From the NCBI RefSeq assembly GCF_017874615.1, contig NZ_JAGIKV010000012.1, positions 124,001-188,000 of the forward strand: a stretch of DNA of 64,000 nt, read 5' to 3'. This stretch comes from Paenibacillus xylanexedens (lineage in GTDB: Bacteria; Bacillota; Bacilli; Paenibacillales; Paenibacillaceae). Below, one piece after another: positions 53,118 to 64,000 of this stretch. The number at the start of each line of letters is the position of its first letter. Within the stretch, counting starts at the first letter, position 1. The notes under the pieces were generated by a model that worked only from the letters and a program-made list of their open reading frames with translations, did not search any database and was not told the DNA's origin. The position numbers and the translations under genes are program-made.

Positions 53118-53303
53118 TCACTCCGTTGTCTTCTCTTCCAGAAGGCGATCCACCTTATCTGTAAGTGCATCCAATTTTTTATCATAATGCTTGTACGTAT
53201 AGAATCCAATGACTGCTTTGACTGCAAAAAAGAGCACCGCAGCAATGACAATGAGAATATAGTTGTGGCTAATCTGCCTTAACCAATCGTTAACTGCATT
53301 TAT
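53118..53303 (-). CDS. Small single-helix membrane protein with no canonical start codon
   Basis: An open frame of 61 codons reads NAVNDWLRQISHNY, then a clear membrane helix (ILIVIAAVLFFAVKAVIGFYTY), then a charged amphipathic tail (KHYDKKLDALTDKVDRLLEE) that looks like a coiled coil. A good GGGAG site on the minus strand lies nine bases before an ATA codon at 53301-53303. No ATG, GTG or TTG occurs before the helix. Either ATA is used, or an ATG has mutated, or the base is an error. It lies 49 bases upstream of the CBO0543 gene on the same strand. Confidence 0.5.
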   Translation of the reverse strand: MNAVNDWLRQISHNYILIVIAAVLFFAVKAVIGFYTYKHYDKKLDALTDKVDRLLEEKTTE

Positions 53304-53418
53304 CGGATTTCTCTCCCTTCAATGCAAGTAGTTTTGTATAAGGTAACCAACTCCATGGGATATAATGCATATTAGCAAATTCGGAACAGGCATGTGTGAG
53401 TCCAAACGTTGAAAAGGC

Positions 53419-53441
53419 CGCTTATCCAACAAGGATAAGCG
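53419..53441 (-). terminator. Terminator of the MmgE/PrpD gene
   Basis: CGCTTATCC / GGATAAGCG perfect 9-bp stem; on the minus strand it leads into GGCCTTTTC. Confidence 0.7.
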
Positions 53442-53445
53442 ACCT

Positions 53446-53470
53446 GGGTGAACTACGGTTCACCCTTTTT
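53446..53470 (+). terminator. Second hairpin next to the MmgE/PrpD terminator
   Basis: GGGTGAAC / GTTCACCC 8-bp stem with a 4-base loop and five T residues on the plus strand. No plus-strand gene lies upstream, so it may act on antisense transcripts or add to the minus-strand terminator. Confidence 0.5.
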
Positions 53471-53517
53471 CATATTCATCTTATTCAACTGAGAACGGTA
53501 TTAGCTAGTCAAGTCGC

Positions 53518-54903
53518 TTACACACAAAGCAATTTATCCACATGATTTAAGTTCTCCAAATGTTGGATAAGCTTAAATCGTTCTTGTTTTGTTCCATCAA
53601 AAGGTGTTCCTTCAAGAAATCGATTGAATTTCTGTTCAAGCATATTCCAGCCAAACGGAGTTTCCATATCGCCTAGAGGTACAGGCATCCACCGTTCATA
53701 TATATTGCCATCATGTGTAGTTATAACAACATGGGCAGCGCAAAAATGAGTCGGATGATCAGCCAGATATTGCTGCACTTCATCATCCAGGGTTACTGTA
53801 ATTTTTTGTACCAGCTCCTGAACCTCCGGATCGGTGAAGCTATTGAATATTAATTCCTCTGAGTCCATACGACCGTATTTGAGAGCCACGGCTGAAGTGA
53901 ATTGTGTGCTGGCCTGTGCTCCGATTGCGGTCTTGGGTTTAGGATTCGTCAGACGATATACAAATGAAGAGGTCCTCACATCAACAGACTTGATCTTGGA
54001 TGGTGTTAAACTATAGTCTGCACGAAGTTCCAACATAGCATCCAGAGTGGCGTGTAATCCACGCTGGCAGGCATGGCGTTTGAAATAAATGTCAGTCACT
54101 TTAAAATCAGTTTCCAGTCCTTCCAGCACATGACTTGTGTCACAATGCCCGCTTGTTCCTTTGAAGGCCTGAAAGAATCCATACTTTCCTTCCAAAGCTG
54201 CATCAGGACCCGTGAAGCCACAGGATGCCAGTCTCACGGCCCTTAATCCGGTCAATGCCGCCCAGCCACTGCATAAAATTTTCCCTGAAGTTCCATCATT
54301 CTGATATTCAATCAAACCTCCTGTGAAAAGAGAAGCAATTCCCATCGCATCCTTGGTCTGCTTGGTATCTGCATTTGTTAATTTACTTACCAAGGCCGCT
54401 GCTGCGACAGCGCCGCATACCCCGGTAGCATCAAATCCTCTTTCCCGGTACATAAATGGATTGATCGCTTCGCCTAACCGAGCATATACGTCATAAGCCG
54501 CAACAATGGCGGTGATCATCTGTTTCCCATCGTTTCGGTGAAGCTGAGCCATACTTAGCAGGAGCGGAACAAGCACAGATCCAGGGTGGCCCATGGCGTG
54601 GCGATAGCCGTCATCCAGGTCTGCACAACGTGCCATCATGGTATGAATAAAGACAGCATGATCTGTGCTAGTGCGAACATCCTGTTCACCAATCAATGAG
54701 ACCAAGTCTTCATTTTTAATAATAGAGTCTGCCAATCTTGCATATTCCAAAATGCGTTCACTTGTTTCGGAGTATCGACCAAATATCATATTACCGTAAG
54801 AGTCGAGTATTACCTGTTTACCTACTTCGATAGCCCTCTCTGAGAGATCCTCATATTGAAGACGGGTTATGTAGCTGGCAAGTTCTACAATCATATGATT
54901 CAC
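53518..54903 (-). CDS. MmgE/PrpD-family protein
   Basis: 461 residues with a GTG start behind GAGGTGA. The family signature includes DSYGNMIFGRYSET, DLDDGYRHAMGHPGSVLVPLLL and GKYGFFQAF; known members are 2-methylcitrate dehydratase, cis-aconitate decarboxylase and epimerase-like enzymes. No prpB/prpC partners are near, so propionate metabolism is unlikely here. It shares its control region with the LysR/DJ-1/PTS cluster and may process a carboxylic acid linked to a beta-glucoside. That is inference. Confidence 0.9.
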   Translation of the reverse strand: MNHMIVELASYITRLQYEDLSERAIEVGKQVILDSYGNMIFGRYSETSERILEYARLADSIIKNEDLVSLIGEQDVRTSTDHAVFIHTMMARCADLDDGYRHAMGHPGSVLVPLLLSMAQLHRNDGKQMITAIVAAYDVYARLGEAINPFMYRERGFDATGVCGAVAAAALVSKLTNADTKQTKDAMGIASLFTGGLIEYQNDGTSGKILCSGWAALTGLRAVRLASCGFTGPDAALEGKYGFFQAFKGTSGHCDTSHVLEGLETDFKVTDIYFKRHACQRGLHATLDAMLELRADYSLTPSKIKSVDVRTSSFVYRLTNPKPKTAIGAQASTQFTSAVALKYGRMDSEELIFNSFTDPEVQELVQKITVTLDDEVQQYLADHPTHFCAAHVVITTHDGNIYERWMPVPLGDMETPFGWNMLEQKFNRFLEGTPFDGTKQERFKLIQHLENLNHVDKLLCV

Positions 54904-55057
54904 AACAGTTCACCTCGTTATTTTGACTTCAATCCGCAAATACACGGGAAGTTTACATAACAAAAATATAAAGTTGGCATGATGTTGAACTCAAGCACAA
55001 GTTAACTGCACTAACTCAACTTTTGTATGCACATAAGTAATTGAACGCCAATATGAT

Positions 55058-56017
55058 TCAATTGCTTTGATGCAACGAAGGGGTGCAATAACGTTTGACT
55101 ATTTTTTTCAAATCCTCTACGTAAGAGGGGAAAATTTTAGATTTGTGATAGATCAATGCAAGCGGGTGAAGATAAGAAAAATCAGCGATTGGAAATACAT
55201 GAAGGTGAGAATTCGTATGATTAGACTCATTTAATGCATGAATCCCTGAAAGATACATCGTTAATGAAAAACTGGCCGCGTAATCCTCAGCACACAAAAG
55301 GTGATGGATATCCGGTTGCGTCAATTCGTTAATACAATGCAGGGATATGTTACGTTCAGAGAGATGTTTATCGAGCAAAATACGAGAATTGAAGTTTTTC
55401 TTATTTAGAACAAAGGGTACATGTTGAAACAGACTCAAATCCGCACCCTGGTTAAATGTTTCGATGCACTCGGGATATTGATCAGGGAAATACTGCTTGA
55501 GCAAATTGTCCGAGATTACCATGTACATCTGCTCAAGCAGAATCGTTTCATACTTTACATTTTGAGTAACGATATTGTCTACACCCGAGAGAAACAGATC
55601 CAGTGAATTGTTTAACACCATCTCCTGCATTTGCGGTGAGGTTGTACGATGAATTTTAAGCTCCACTTTGGGATGCAGGGCATAAAACTCTTTTAATAAT
55701 TTCGGCACGATAATGGGATAGCGGCCTTCGGTAACGCCAAAATGAATCGTTCCTGACTTATCCTCTTTAAGATCAGTAAGTTGATTTTCCATGTTTTGAT
55801 CCAGCAGCTCAATTTGACGAAGCGTATCTTGCATAATTTTCCCCGCTGCTGTCAGCGCAATTTTAGGTTTTCTTTCGAAGAACGAAACACCATGTTTTTC
55901 TTCCAAGCTTTTCAGGTATTTGCTTAGTGATTGATGGGAAATATATAGTCGTTTCGCTGCATTGGAAATGTTTAGCTCTTCGGACAGAACCAAAAAATAT
56001 TTATAGTTATTAAGCAT
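55058..56017 (-). CDS. LysR-family regulator of the beta-glucoside/DJ-1 cluster
   Basis: 319 residues from ATG 56017 (AGGAGG close by). N-terminal helix-turn-helix MLNNYKYFLVLSEELNISNAAKRLYISHQSLSKYLKSLEEKHG, then an effector-binding domain. The frame extends upstream to 56116 but that part has no domain features. It diverges from the tandem DJ-1 genes across 232 bases that contain a dyad and a repeated TGCAACT motif. Confidence 0.92.
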   Translation of the reverse strand: MLNNYKYFLVLSEELNISNAAKRLYISHQSLSKYLKSLEEKHGVSFFERKPKIALTAAGKIMQDTLRQIELLDQNMENQLTDLKEDKSGTIHFGVTEGRYPIIVPKLLKEFYALHPKVELKIHRTTSPQMQEMVLNNSLDLFLSGVDNIVTQNVKYETILLEQMYMVISDNLLKQYFPDQYPECIETFNQGADLSLFQHVPFVLNKKNFNSRILLDKHLSERNISLHCINELTQPDIHHLLCAEDYAASFSLTMYLSGIHALNESNHTNSHLHVFPIADFSYLHPLALIYHKSKIFPSYVEDLKKIVKRYCTPSLHQSN

Positions 56018-56094
56018 GCATACCTCCTGAGGTAATCTACTGTGTGACTCTGATGTAAATACGTTAGATGCAACTCGGTTAAAGATCATCATAC

Positions 56095-56111
56095 TGCAAC
56101 TATTAGTTACA
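56095..56111. promoter_or_regulatory. LysR-type operator candidate
   Basis: Dyad TGCAACT-ATT-AGTTACA (one mismatch). A further TGCAACT half-site lies at 56069-56075, 26 bases away on the same face, as in two-site LysR control. Confidence 0.5.
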
Positions 56112-56249
56112 TACAAGCAATCTAAATGTGCTTTGGGGTTGCGAATATCTATGATAAATTATGAATGTATTCACGATGTCCATAGCGGTGTAAGCGTGAG
56201 CAATATGCAAATGTCTGCTCCAAAATATAATTAACAGGAGGTTATGTGC

Positions 56250-56807
56250 GTGAGTAAAGTTGCAGTTCTATTAGCAGAAGGATTTGAAGAAAGTGAAACC
56301 CTGACGATTGTTGATATTTTGAGAAGAGCACATATCGAATGTCACATGATTAGTACTGCGGGTGAGTTGGTTCGTGGTAGTCATGACATCGTGGTCAAGG
56401 CTGATGCGCTTATCAGTGAAGATGTTAAAACTTACGATATGATCGTACTTCCTGGAGGAATGCCTGGGGCCGCTAATCTTCGTGATGATGACCATGTAAT
56501 TCAACTTATTCAGGAAATGAACCAGTCCGGCAAATATGTAGCAGCCATGTGTGCGGCACCTCTTGCACTAGGCAAAGCAGGTGTGTTGGAGAACAAAAAT
56601 TTTACCGCTTATGTAGGTTATGATCAGAAAATTGAAACCAGCGGTACTTTCAAAGAAGATATTGTTGTTAAAGATGGAAATCTGATTACAAGCCGCGGCC
56701 CCGCGACGTCTTATGCTTTCGCTTTTGCATTAGTGGATGCCTTAGGCGGAGACAGCATGGCTGTCAAAAATCGTATGGTTTATTTCAATGCATTTGATGC
56801 TGAATAG
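56250..56807 (+). CDS. DJ-1/PfpI-family protein, first of tandem pair
   Basis: 185 residues from GTG 56250, eight bases after AGGAGG. An ATG at 56244 would leave only two bases. DJ-1 fold with the conserved Glu in LLAEGFEESE and the nucleophile Cys101 in AAMCAAPLAL after DMIVLPGGMPGA. Family members are glyoxalases, chaperones or amidases acting on reactive aldehydes. It is co-transcribed with a second DJ-1, a PTS and a phospho-glucosidase. Confidence 0.92.
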   Translation: MSKVAVLLAEGFEESETLTIVDILRRAHIECHMISTAGELVRGSHDIVVKADALISEDVKTYDMIVLPGGMPGAANLRDDDHVIQLIQEMNQSGKYVAAMCAAPLALGKAGVLENKNFTAYVGYDQKIETSGTFKEDIVVKDGNLITSRGPATSYAFAFALVDALGGDSMAVKNRMVYFNAFDAE

Positions 56808-56819
56808 GAGGGAACTGAA

Positions 56820-57374
56820 ATGACGAATAAAGTAGCAGTATTGATGGCGGAAGGTTACGAAGAGGGCGAGACTCTGACGATTGTGGATATTTTGAGAAGA
56901 GCTGGCTTGACCTGTGACACGTTTTATTTTGGTGATAAGCTGGTTAAGGGCATGCACGGCATCTTTGTAGAAGCAGACAAACCTTTTGGCGAAGAAGTAA
57001 AGCAGTATGACATGATCGTTCTGCCGGGAGGCCGCCCAGGTGGACAAAACCTGAAGGAAAATCCGGATGTGATTGACATGGTGCAGTACTTCAATCAGAA
57101 CAATAAGTACATTGGCGCAATGTGTTCCGGTACGGTGGTACTGTCCGATGCGAAGGTCATTGAGGGCAAACAGGTAACAGGTTATGTAGGGTACGCTGAG
57201 AAATTGATTGGCGGCATCTTCAAGGATGAAGTCGTCGTAGCTGACCAGAATCTCGTTACAAGCCAAGGGCCTGCAACACCTTATCCATTTGCATACAAAA
57301 TTGCAGAAGTTTTCGGCAAAGATACATCAGGCCTACGTGAAAAGATGTTATACAACTTTGCCGGAGGCAAGTAA
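56820..57374 (+). CDS. DJ-1/PfpI-family protein, second of tandem pair
   Basis: 184 residues; ATG 12 bases after the first gene's stop. Shares VAVLMAEGYEEGETLTIVDILRRAG and DMIVLPGGRPGG with it. The nucleophile is Cys102 in GAMCSGTVVL. The different residues around the Cys (SGT against AAP) suggest different substrates or a heterodimer. Close similarity points to tandem duplication. Confidence 0.92.
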   Translation: MTNKVAVLMAEGYEEGETLTIVDILRRAGLTCDTFYFGDKLVKGMHGIFVEADKPFGEEVKQYDMIVLPGGRPGGQNLKENPDVIDMVQYFNQNNKYIGAMCSGTVVLSDAKVIEGKQVTGYVGYAEKLIGGIFKDEVVVADQNLVTSQGPATPYPFAYKIAEVFGKDTSGLREKMLYNFAGGK

Positions 57375-57401
57375 AGACAGCTAAGAGGGCGGGGGAATCA
57401 T

Positions 57402-60730
<3,329 letters not shown>

Positions 60731-60761
60731 CACTTCGTCAAGTACACGAATGATCAATTAA

Positions 60762-60811
60762 AAGCCCTTGTCTCCATCGGCAACCAATGGAGAGAAGGGC
60801 TTAAGCTTTTT
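60762..60811. terminator. Bidirectional terminator between GH1 and alkaline phosphatase
   Basis: A long stem AAGCCCTT.TCTCCAT / ATGGAGA.AAGGGCTT; the minus side continues in TTTT, the plus side in AAGCTTTTT. Confidence 0.8.
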
Positions 60812-60844
60812 CAAAGATTACCCAAAATTTATTGGGGATTTTTT

Positions 60845-62203
60845 TTACTGATGCTTGCTGAGAATATCGAATATGATCTTGGCATTATCTGTGTTTTCGA
60901 TCAAACCGGCGAAGCGATGATTTGCCGGGCCGTAGGCATAGACCGGAACATCTTCACCTGTATGCCCACCTGTTGTCCAGCCCGTAAATGAACGGTTATC
61001 AATAATTGCTTCAATGGCATTATCAATCTTTGTTACATCTGCACTTTGGGCTGCTTCTTTCACCGATTGAATCTCTTCCGGTTTCAACTCCAGTTTGAGA
61101 TAACTTTTCAGTGTTTCTTCAACCGAAGCACCTTTTGCAATTTGTGCTGCCATGAAGTCAGGTGTGCGCAGTGCAGCTTTGATTGGGTCTACGAAGAAGT
61201 TGTATTCTCCGTCTTTTCCAAGCGTAAGTCCGCCCGTGGAGTGGTCGGCAGTAGCTACGACAAGTGTTTCACCGTCTTTTTTGGCAAAATCAATAGCTGC
61301 CTGAAATGCTGCTGCGAAATCATCCATTTCACTCATCGCGCCAACGATATCATTATCATGTCCTGCCCAGTCGATCTGGCTGCCTTCGACCATTAGAAAG
61401 AATCCTTTGTCGTTCGAACTGAGGCGATCAATCGCTGTATTGGTCATCTCAGCCAATGATGGAGTTGCAGCAGTACGATCAATCAACTTGTCCAGCCCTC
61501 CGTCCGCAAACAGTCCAAGAACTTGTTGATTCTTATCAGCAAGGAGAGAGGAACGATCCGTCACATAGCTGAATCCTGCCTTCTGGAACTCCTTCGTCAG
61601 ATCACGACCCTCGCGTACAAAATTGGATTTCCCTCCACCCAGAAGTACATCCACCTTATGCTTGCCATTAATCAACTCATCATAATAATCGTCCGCAATA
61701 GCATCCATATTTTTTCGACTGATATCATGGGCACCAAATGCAGCTGGTGTGGCATGAGTGATCTCCGATGTAGCCACGAGTCCGGTGGACTTGCCGTTTT
61801 CTTTGGCCTGCTCAAGTACGGTTTTGACTTCCTTCTGCTCAGGGTCAACCGCAATGGCCGCATTGTATGTTTTCACGCCCGCGGACATAGCCGTTGCTGC
61901 GGAAGCGGAATCCGTCACATTTTGTTTATCATCATCCGGATAGGTCATTTGTGCTCCAACCAGATAAGGGTCGAATACGGTTTTATCCATGCCCTTCGTC
62001 GAAGGATCATCTTTCATATAACGGTAGGCGGAAGTATAAGAGGTCCCCATGCCATCCCCAATGAGGAAGATGATGTTCTTGATTTGTTTTTTCTCCACAC
62101 TTACAGCTTGAACCGCACTTGCTTGTCCTGCAGACAAGAGAGTAGAAGCTGATACAGCCAGAGTCAGCGCTACCGCTGGTAATACTCTTTTGGATAATTT
62201 CAC
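60845..62203 (-). CDS. Secreted alkaline phosphatase (PhoA family)
   Basis: 452 residues with a GTG start behind GAGGAGG. Signal peptide to about residue 30 (cleavage after ASA). Metal ligand Asp50 in LIGDGMG, nucleophile Ser99 in VTDSASAATAM, further ligands in ATADHSTGG and TGGHTGEDVPVYAYG. Releases phosphate from organic esters outside the cell. Usually under PhoP control; no convincing Pho box was found in the 358 bases upstream. Confidence 0.95.
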   Translation of the reverse strand: MKLSKRVLPAVALTLAVSASTLLSAGQASAVQAVSVEKKQIKNIIFLIGDGMGTSYTSAYRYMKDDPSTKGMDKTVFDPYLVGAQMTYPDDDKQNVTDSASAATAMSAGVKTYNAAIAVDPEQKEVKTVLEQAKENGKSTGLVATSEITHATPAAFGAHDISRKNMDAIADDYYDELINGKHKVDVLLGGGKSNFVREGRDLTKEFQKAGFSYVTDRSSLLADKNQQVLGLFADGGLDKLIDRTAATPSLAEMTNTAIDRLSSNDKGFFLMVEGSQIDWAGHDNDIVGAMSEMDDFAAAFQAAIDFAKKDGETLVVATADHSTGGLTLGKDGEYNFFVDPIKAALRTPDFMAAQIAKGASVEETLKSYLKLELKPEEIQSVKEAAQSADVTKIDNAIEAIIDNRSFTGWTTGGHTGEDVPVYAYGPANHRFAGLIENTDNAKIIFDILSKHQ

Positions 62204-62561
62204 AATGATTCCTCCTCGTAATATCTCAACAACAAAAATGAATGCATGAATCTATATTCATTTGTTCATCATTAAGAAGATTAGCATTTATATGTAAATG
62301 AACACCAAGAACTTTGTATACCTGATGTAAATTAAACAAATACGGCGATAACTTTAATTTTTTTTGCATGAGGAGCAAGTCAAACATTCCAATTAGGACA
62401 TATGTTTCCGGCGAAAGATTCACATGATCTTCTACATACGAGATTACAAAAATATACTCATCCCGCTGTTTTTGAAGTATGATACAACATAAGTAGAACG
62501 CTTTCATTTTTATATTACTGTTAGTATACAATCAATTTCATTTTCAGGAGGCTCTTTACCA
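62204..62561. other. Intergenic region between alkaline phosphatase and GH43-like genes
   Basis: 358 AT-rich bases holding both divergent promoters. I see a weak cre-like sequence on the minus strand at 62493-62507 (13 of 15 positions) and TATACAAT near 62526 as a possible -10 for the plus-strand gene. A 101-codon minus-strand frame here has no ribosome binding site or domain features and is not called. Confidence 0.4.
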
Positions 62562-64000
62562 TTGACCAAAACAACTCAAAATTATGATGGGTATCTCTTT
62601 GTACATTTTATTGGCGAACAACCAGACGGAGAGCAGGTTTATTTCTCCTATAGCGAGGATGGCCTTCACTGGAAGGATCTTAATGGCGGCTCGCCTGTGC
62701 TGTTTTCCGACCTTGGAGAAAAGGGGGTACGGGACCCGTTTCTGGTTCGTTCAGTCAAGGAAAATAAATTTTATCTAATTGCTACGGATCTTCGCATCGC
62801 AAGCGGCAAAGGATGGACTCATGCCGTTAATGCCGGGAGCCGTGACGTAATTGTATGGGAATCTAGCAATCTCGTAAACTGGTCATCCCCATGGAACGTT
62901 ACACTAGGTTTGGAGGGCGCTGGATGTGTCTGGGCACCAGAAGCTGTGTATGATGAAATAACAGATGAGTTTCTTGTATTCTGGGCTTCTGCGACGCAGG
63001 AACCTCAAGAGCAAGAACGAAAGCAAAAAATATACAGCGCTCGCACAAAAGACTTTCGTACGTTTTCTGCATCGGAAAAATACATTGAGCGGGATAATCA
63101 TATTATAGATACAACGATTCTTCCTGCGGATGGCTCTTATTATCGATACTCCAAGGATGAAACAACCAAAAACATACGTGTAGAAAAAGGAGACTCTCTC
63201 GACAAAGGGGCGTTTGTTACGCTTCAAGCCCCGGTACTGGAGGCTGTGGCAGGTGTGGAGGGACCTCAAATCTTTAAATTCAATGACCGGGAGGAGTGGT
63301 GCCTGATTGTTGATCGATTTGCTGAAGGCAAGGGTTATCTTCCTCTGCTGACTACAGATCTGGGAAGTGGAGAATTCCGAATCGTCCCTGATGGTGAATT
63401 CGATATGGGAACGACTCAAAAGCGGCATGGAAGTGTCCTGCCAATCACAGCTGAGGAGTGCAGCCGGCTTCTCGCGGCTTTTGGGGATGGTCATCAGGTG
63501 CTTCCCGGACAATATGCCGATCCTGATGTCGCACAGTTTGAGGATCGTTACTATATGTATCCGACAACAGATGGCTTCGAGGGGTGGTCGGGGACACAGT
63601 TCAAGGTGTTTTCTTCTTCAGACCTGAAGCATTGGCAAGATGAAGGTGTTATCCTTGATCTGGGAACAGAGGATGTAGCCTGGGCAACCGGTAATGCCTG
63701 GGCACCGGCAATTGCTAGCCGTAACGGAAAGTTCTATTTTTATTTCTGTGGCAAAATGCTGAACGGCGAGAGTGCCATTGGCGTTGCTGTAGCAGATACA
63801 CCGATTGGTCCATTCCTGGCCGAGTCACAGCCTTTAATCACAATGGAGCAGTTGAAACGTCTGGGCATCACCATGGGTCAGGCTATTGATCCTTCCATCT
63901 ATGTCGAAGATGATGGAAGACCTTATCTGCTATTTGGCAATGGACATTCTGCCATTGTGGAGCTTGGTGAAGACATGATAAGTGTCGTGGAGGACACAAT
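62562..64000 (+). CDS. GH43-like glycoside hydrolase with two beta-propeller regions (3' end beyond window)
   Basis: TTG start ten bases after AGGAGG; the frame stays open to the window end (479 codons seen). An N-terminal five-bladed-propeller-like region (about 1-310: VYFSYSEDGLHWKDL, VRDPFLVR, APEAVYDEITDEFLVFWA, VEGPQIFKF) is followed by a second one from about 315 (YADPDVAQFEDRYYMYPTTDG, APAIASRNGKFYFYFCGK, AIDPSIYVEDDGRPYLLFG). The second looks like a typical GH43 catalytic propeller with the starting Asp. No signal peptide, so it acts in the cytoplasm, probably on arabino- or xylo-oligosaccharides. Confidence 0.82.
   Translation, partial: MTKTTQNYDGYLFVHFIGEQPDGEQVYFSYSEDGLHWKDLNGGSPVLFSDLGEKGVRDPFLVRSVKENKFYLIATDLRIASGKGWTHAVNAGSRDVIVWESSNLVNWSSPWNVTLGLEGAGCVWAPEAVYDEITDEFLVFWASATQEPQEQERKQKIYSARTKDFRTFSASEKYIERDNHIIDTTILPADGSYYRYSKDETTKNIRVEKGDSLDKGAFVTLQAPVLEAVAGVEGPQIFKFNDREEWCLIVDRFAEGKGYLPLLTTDLGSGEFRIVPDGEFDMGTTQKRHGSVLPITAEECSRLLAAFGDGHQVLPGQYADPDVAQFEDRYYMYPTTDGFEGWSGTQFKVFSSSDLKHWQDEGVILDLGTEDVAWATGNAWAPAIASRNGKFYFYFCGKMLNGESAIGVAVADTPIGPFLAESQPLITMEQLKRLGITMGQAIDPSIYVEDDGRPYLLFGNGHSAIVELGEDMISVVEDT

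Noticed and set aside
57375-57401. RNA antiterminator (RAT) hairpin before the beta-glucoside PTS gene
   Set aside because: The 27-base gap is too short for a RAT/terminator pair and no BglG/LicT-type gene is nearby.
61523-62152. 209-codon plus-strand frame inside the alkaline phosphatase gene
   Set aside because: Antisense to a well-supported enzyme gene; no ribosome site and no family pattern.
62204-62400. Pho box upstream of alkaline phosphatase
   Set aside because: Two TTTACAT-like words occur on the minus strand but not at the 11-base spacing needed for PhoP direct repeats.
62226-62531. 101-codon minus-strand frame upstream of alkaline phosphatase
   Set aside because: No ribosome binding site, composition like AT-rich intergenic DNA, no domain pattern; it covers the promoter region.

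Overview
The window looks like a chromosome segment of Paenibacillus or a close relative (Bacillota, endospore-former). The grounds are a complete three-gene GerA-type spore germinant receptor, a probable pair of endospore-appendage subunits, an LplB/YtcP/lipoprotein sugar ABC transporter run by a YesM/YesN two-component system, a copper-amine-oxidase-N-domain surface protein, many AGGAGG ribosome binding sites and moderate AT-richness. No rRNA, tRNA, CRISPR array or prophage was seen. The assignment is by gene content and was not tested by a database search.

Layout. (1) 1-5971: tail of a secreted carbohydrate-binding protein, an NCS2 purine permease behind a structured leader, a membrane-anchored hydrolase, and a MerR-GNAT-hydrolase operon with a textbook MerR promoter. 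(2) 6089-20309: a region rich in efflux genes and regulators. It holds a MATE pump divergent from a TetR regulator over three operator-like sites; LysR with a gutted SDR gene and an MFS pump; a VOC protein; a SufR-like Fe-S regulator divergent from an operon MFS-HxlR-IscA-HesB; a second related MFS pump with a macrolide-type glycosyltransferase; a Bcr/CflA pump; and a WYL regulator divergent from a GyrI-like protein. (3) 20486-29227: spore and envelope genes, namely two Ena-like (DUF3992-type) small proteins, cardiolipin synthase, the gerA-type operon on the minus strand, and a large secreted CuAO-N/PKD protein. (4) 29340-34716: a TetR regulator, an MFS pump and LysR paralogous to those at 8.3-10.7 kb, a frameshifted MATE pump, and an SDR-fold protein without the catalytic residues. 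(5) 34727-50697: a polysaccharide-utilisation locus that begins just after an IS3-family transposase remnant. It has two permeases, a binding lipoprotein, a histidine kinase, an AraC-type response regulator, an FAD oxidoreductase, an SGNH esterase and a 1690-residue secreted multidomain enzyme. The first and last transcription units carry the same 44-bp upstream element (35/44 identical by eye), each followed by an extended -10, and the enzyme gene also has a perfect cre site. (6) 51037-53303: CDF metal exporter, ferritin-like protein, two small membrane proteins. (7) 53518-60730: a MmgE/PrpD enzyme and LysR divergent from two tandem DJ-1/PfpI proteins, a beta-glucoside PTS EIIBCA and a 6-phospho-beta-glucosidase. 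(8) 60845-64000: secreted alkaline phosphatase and a GH43-like enzyme that runs off the window.

The most unusual parts are the 34.8-50.7 kb polysaccharide locus with its shared control element and unassigned enzyme, the Ena-like pair near the germination genes, the SufR-like/A-type-carrier/MFS operon, and the tandem DJ-1 pair inside a beta-glucoside PTS operon. Signs of decay or recombination are the IS3 remnant, the internally deleted SDR, the frameshifted MATE and a small membrane protein gene without a normal start codon.
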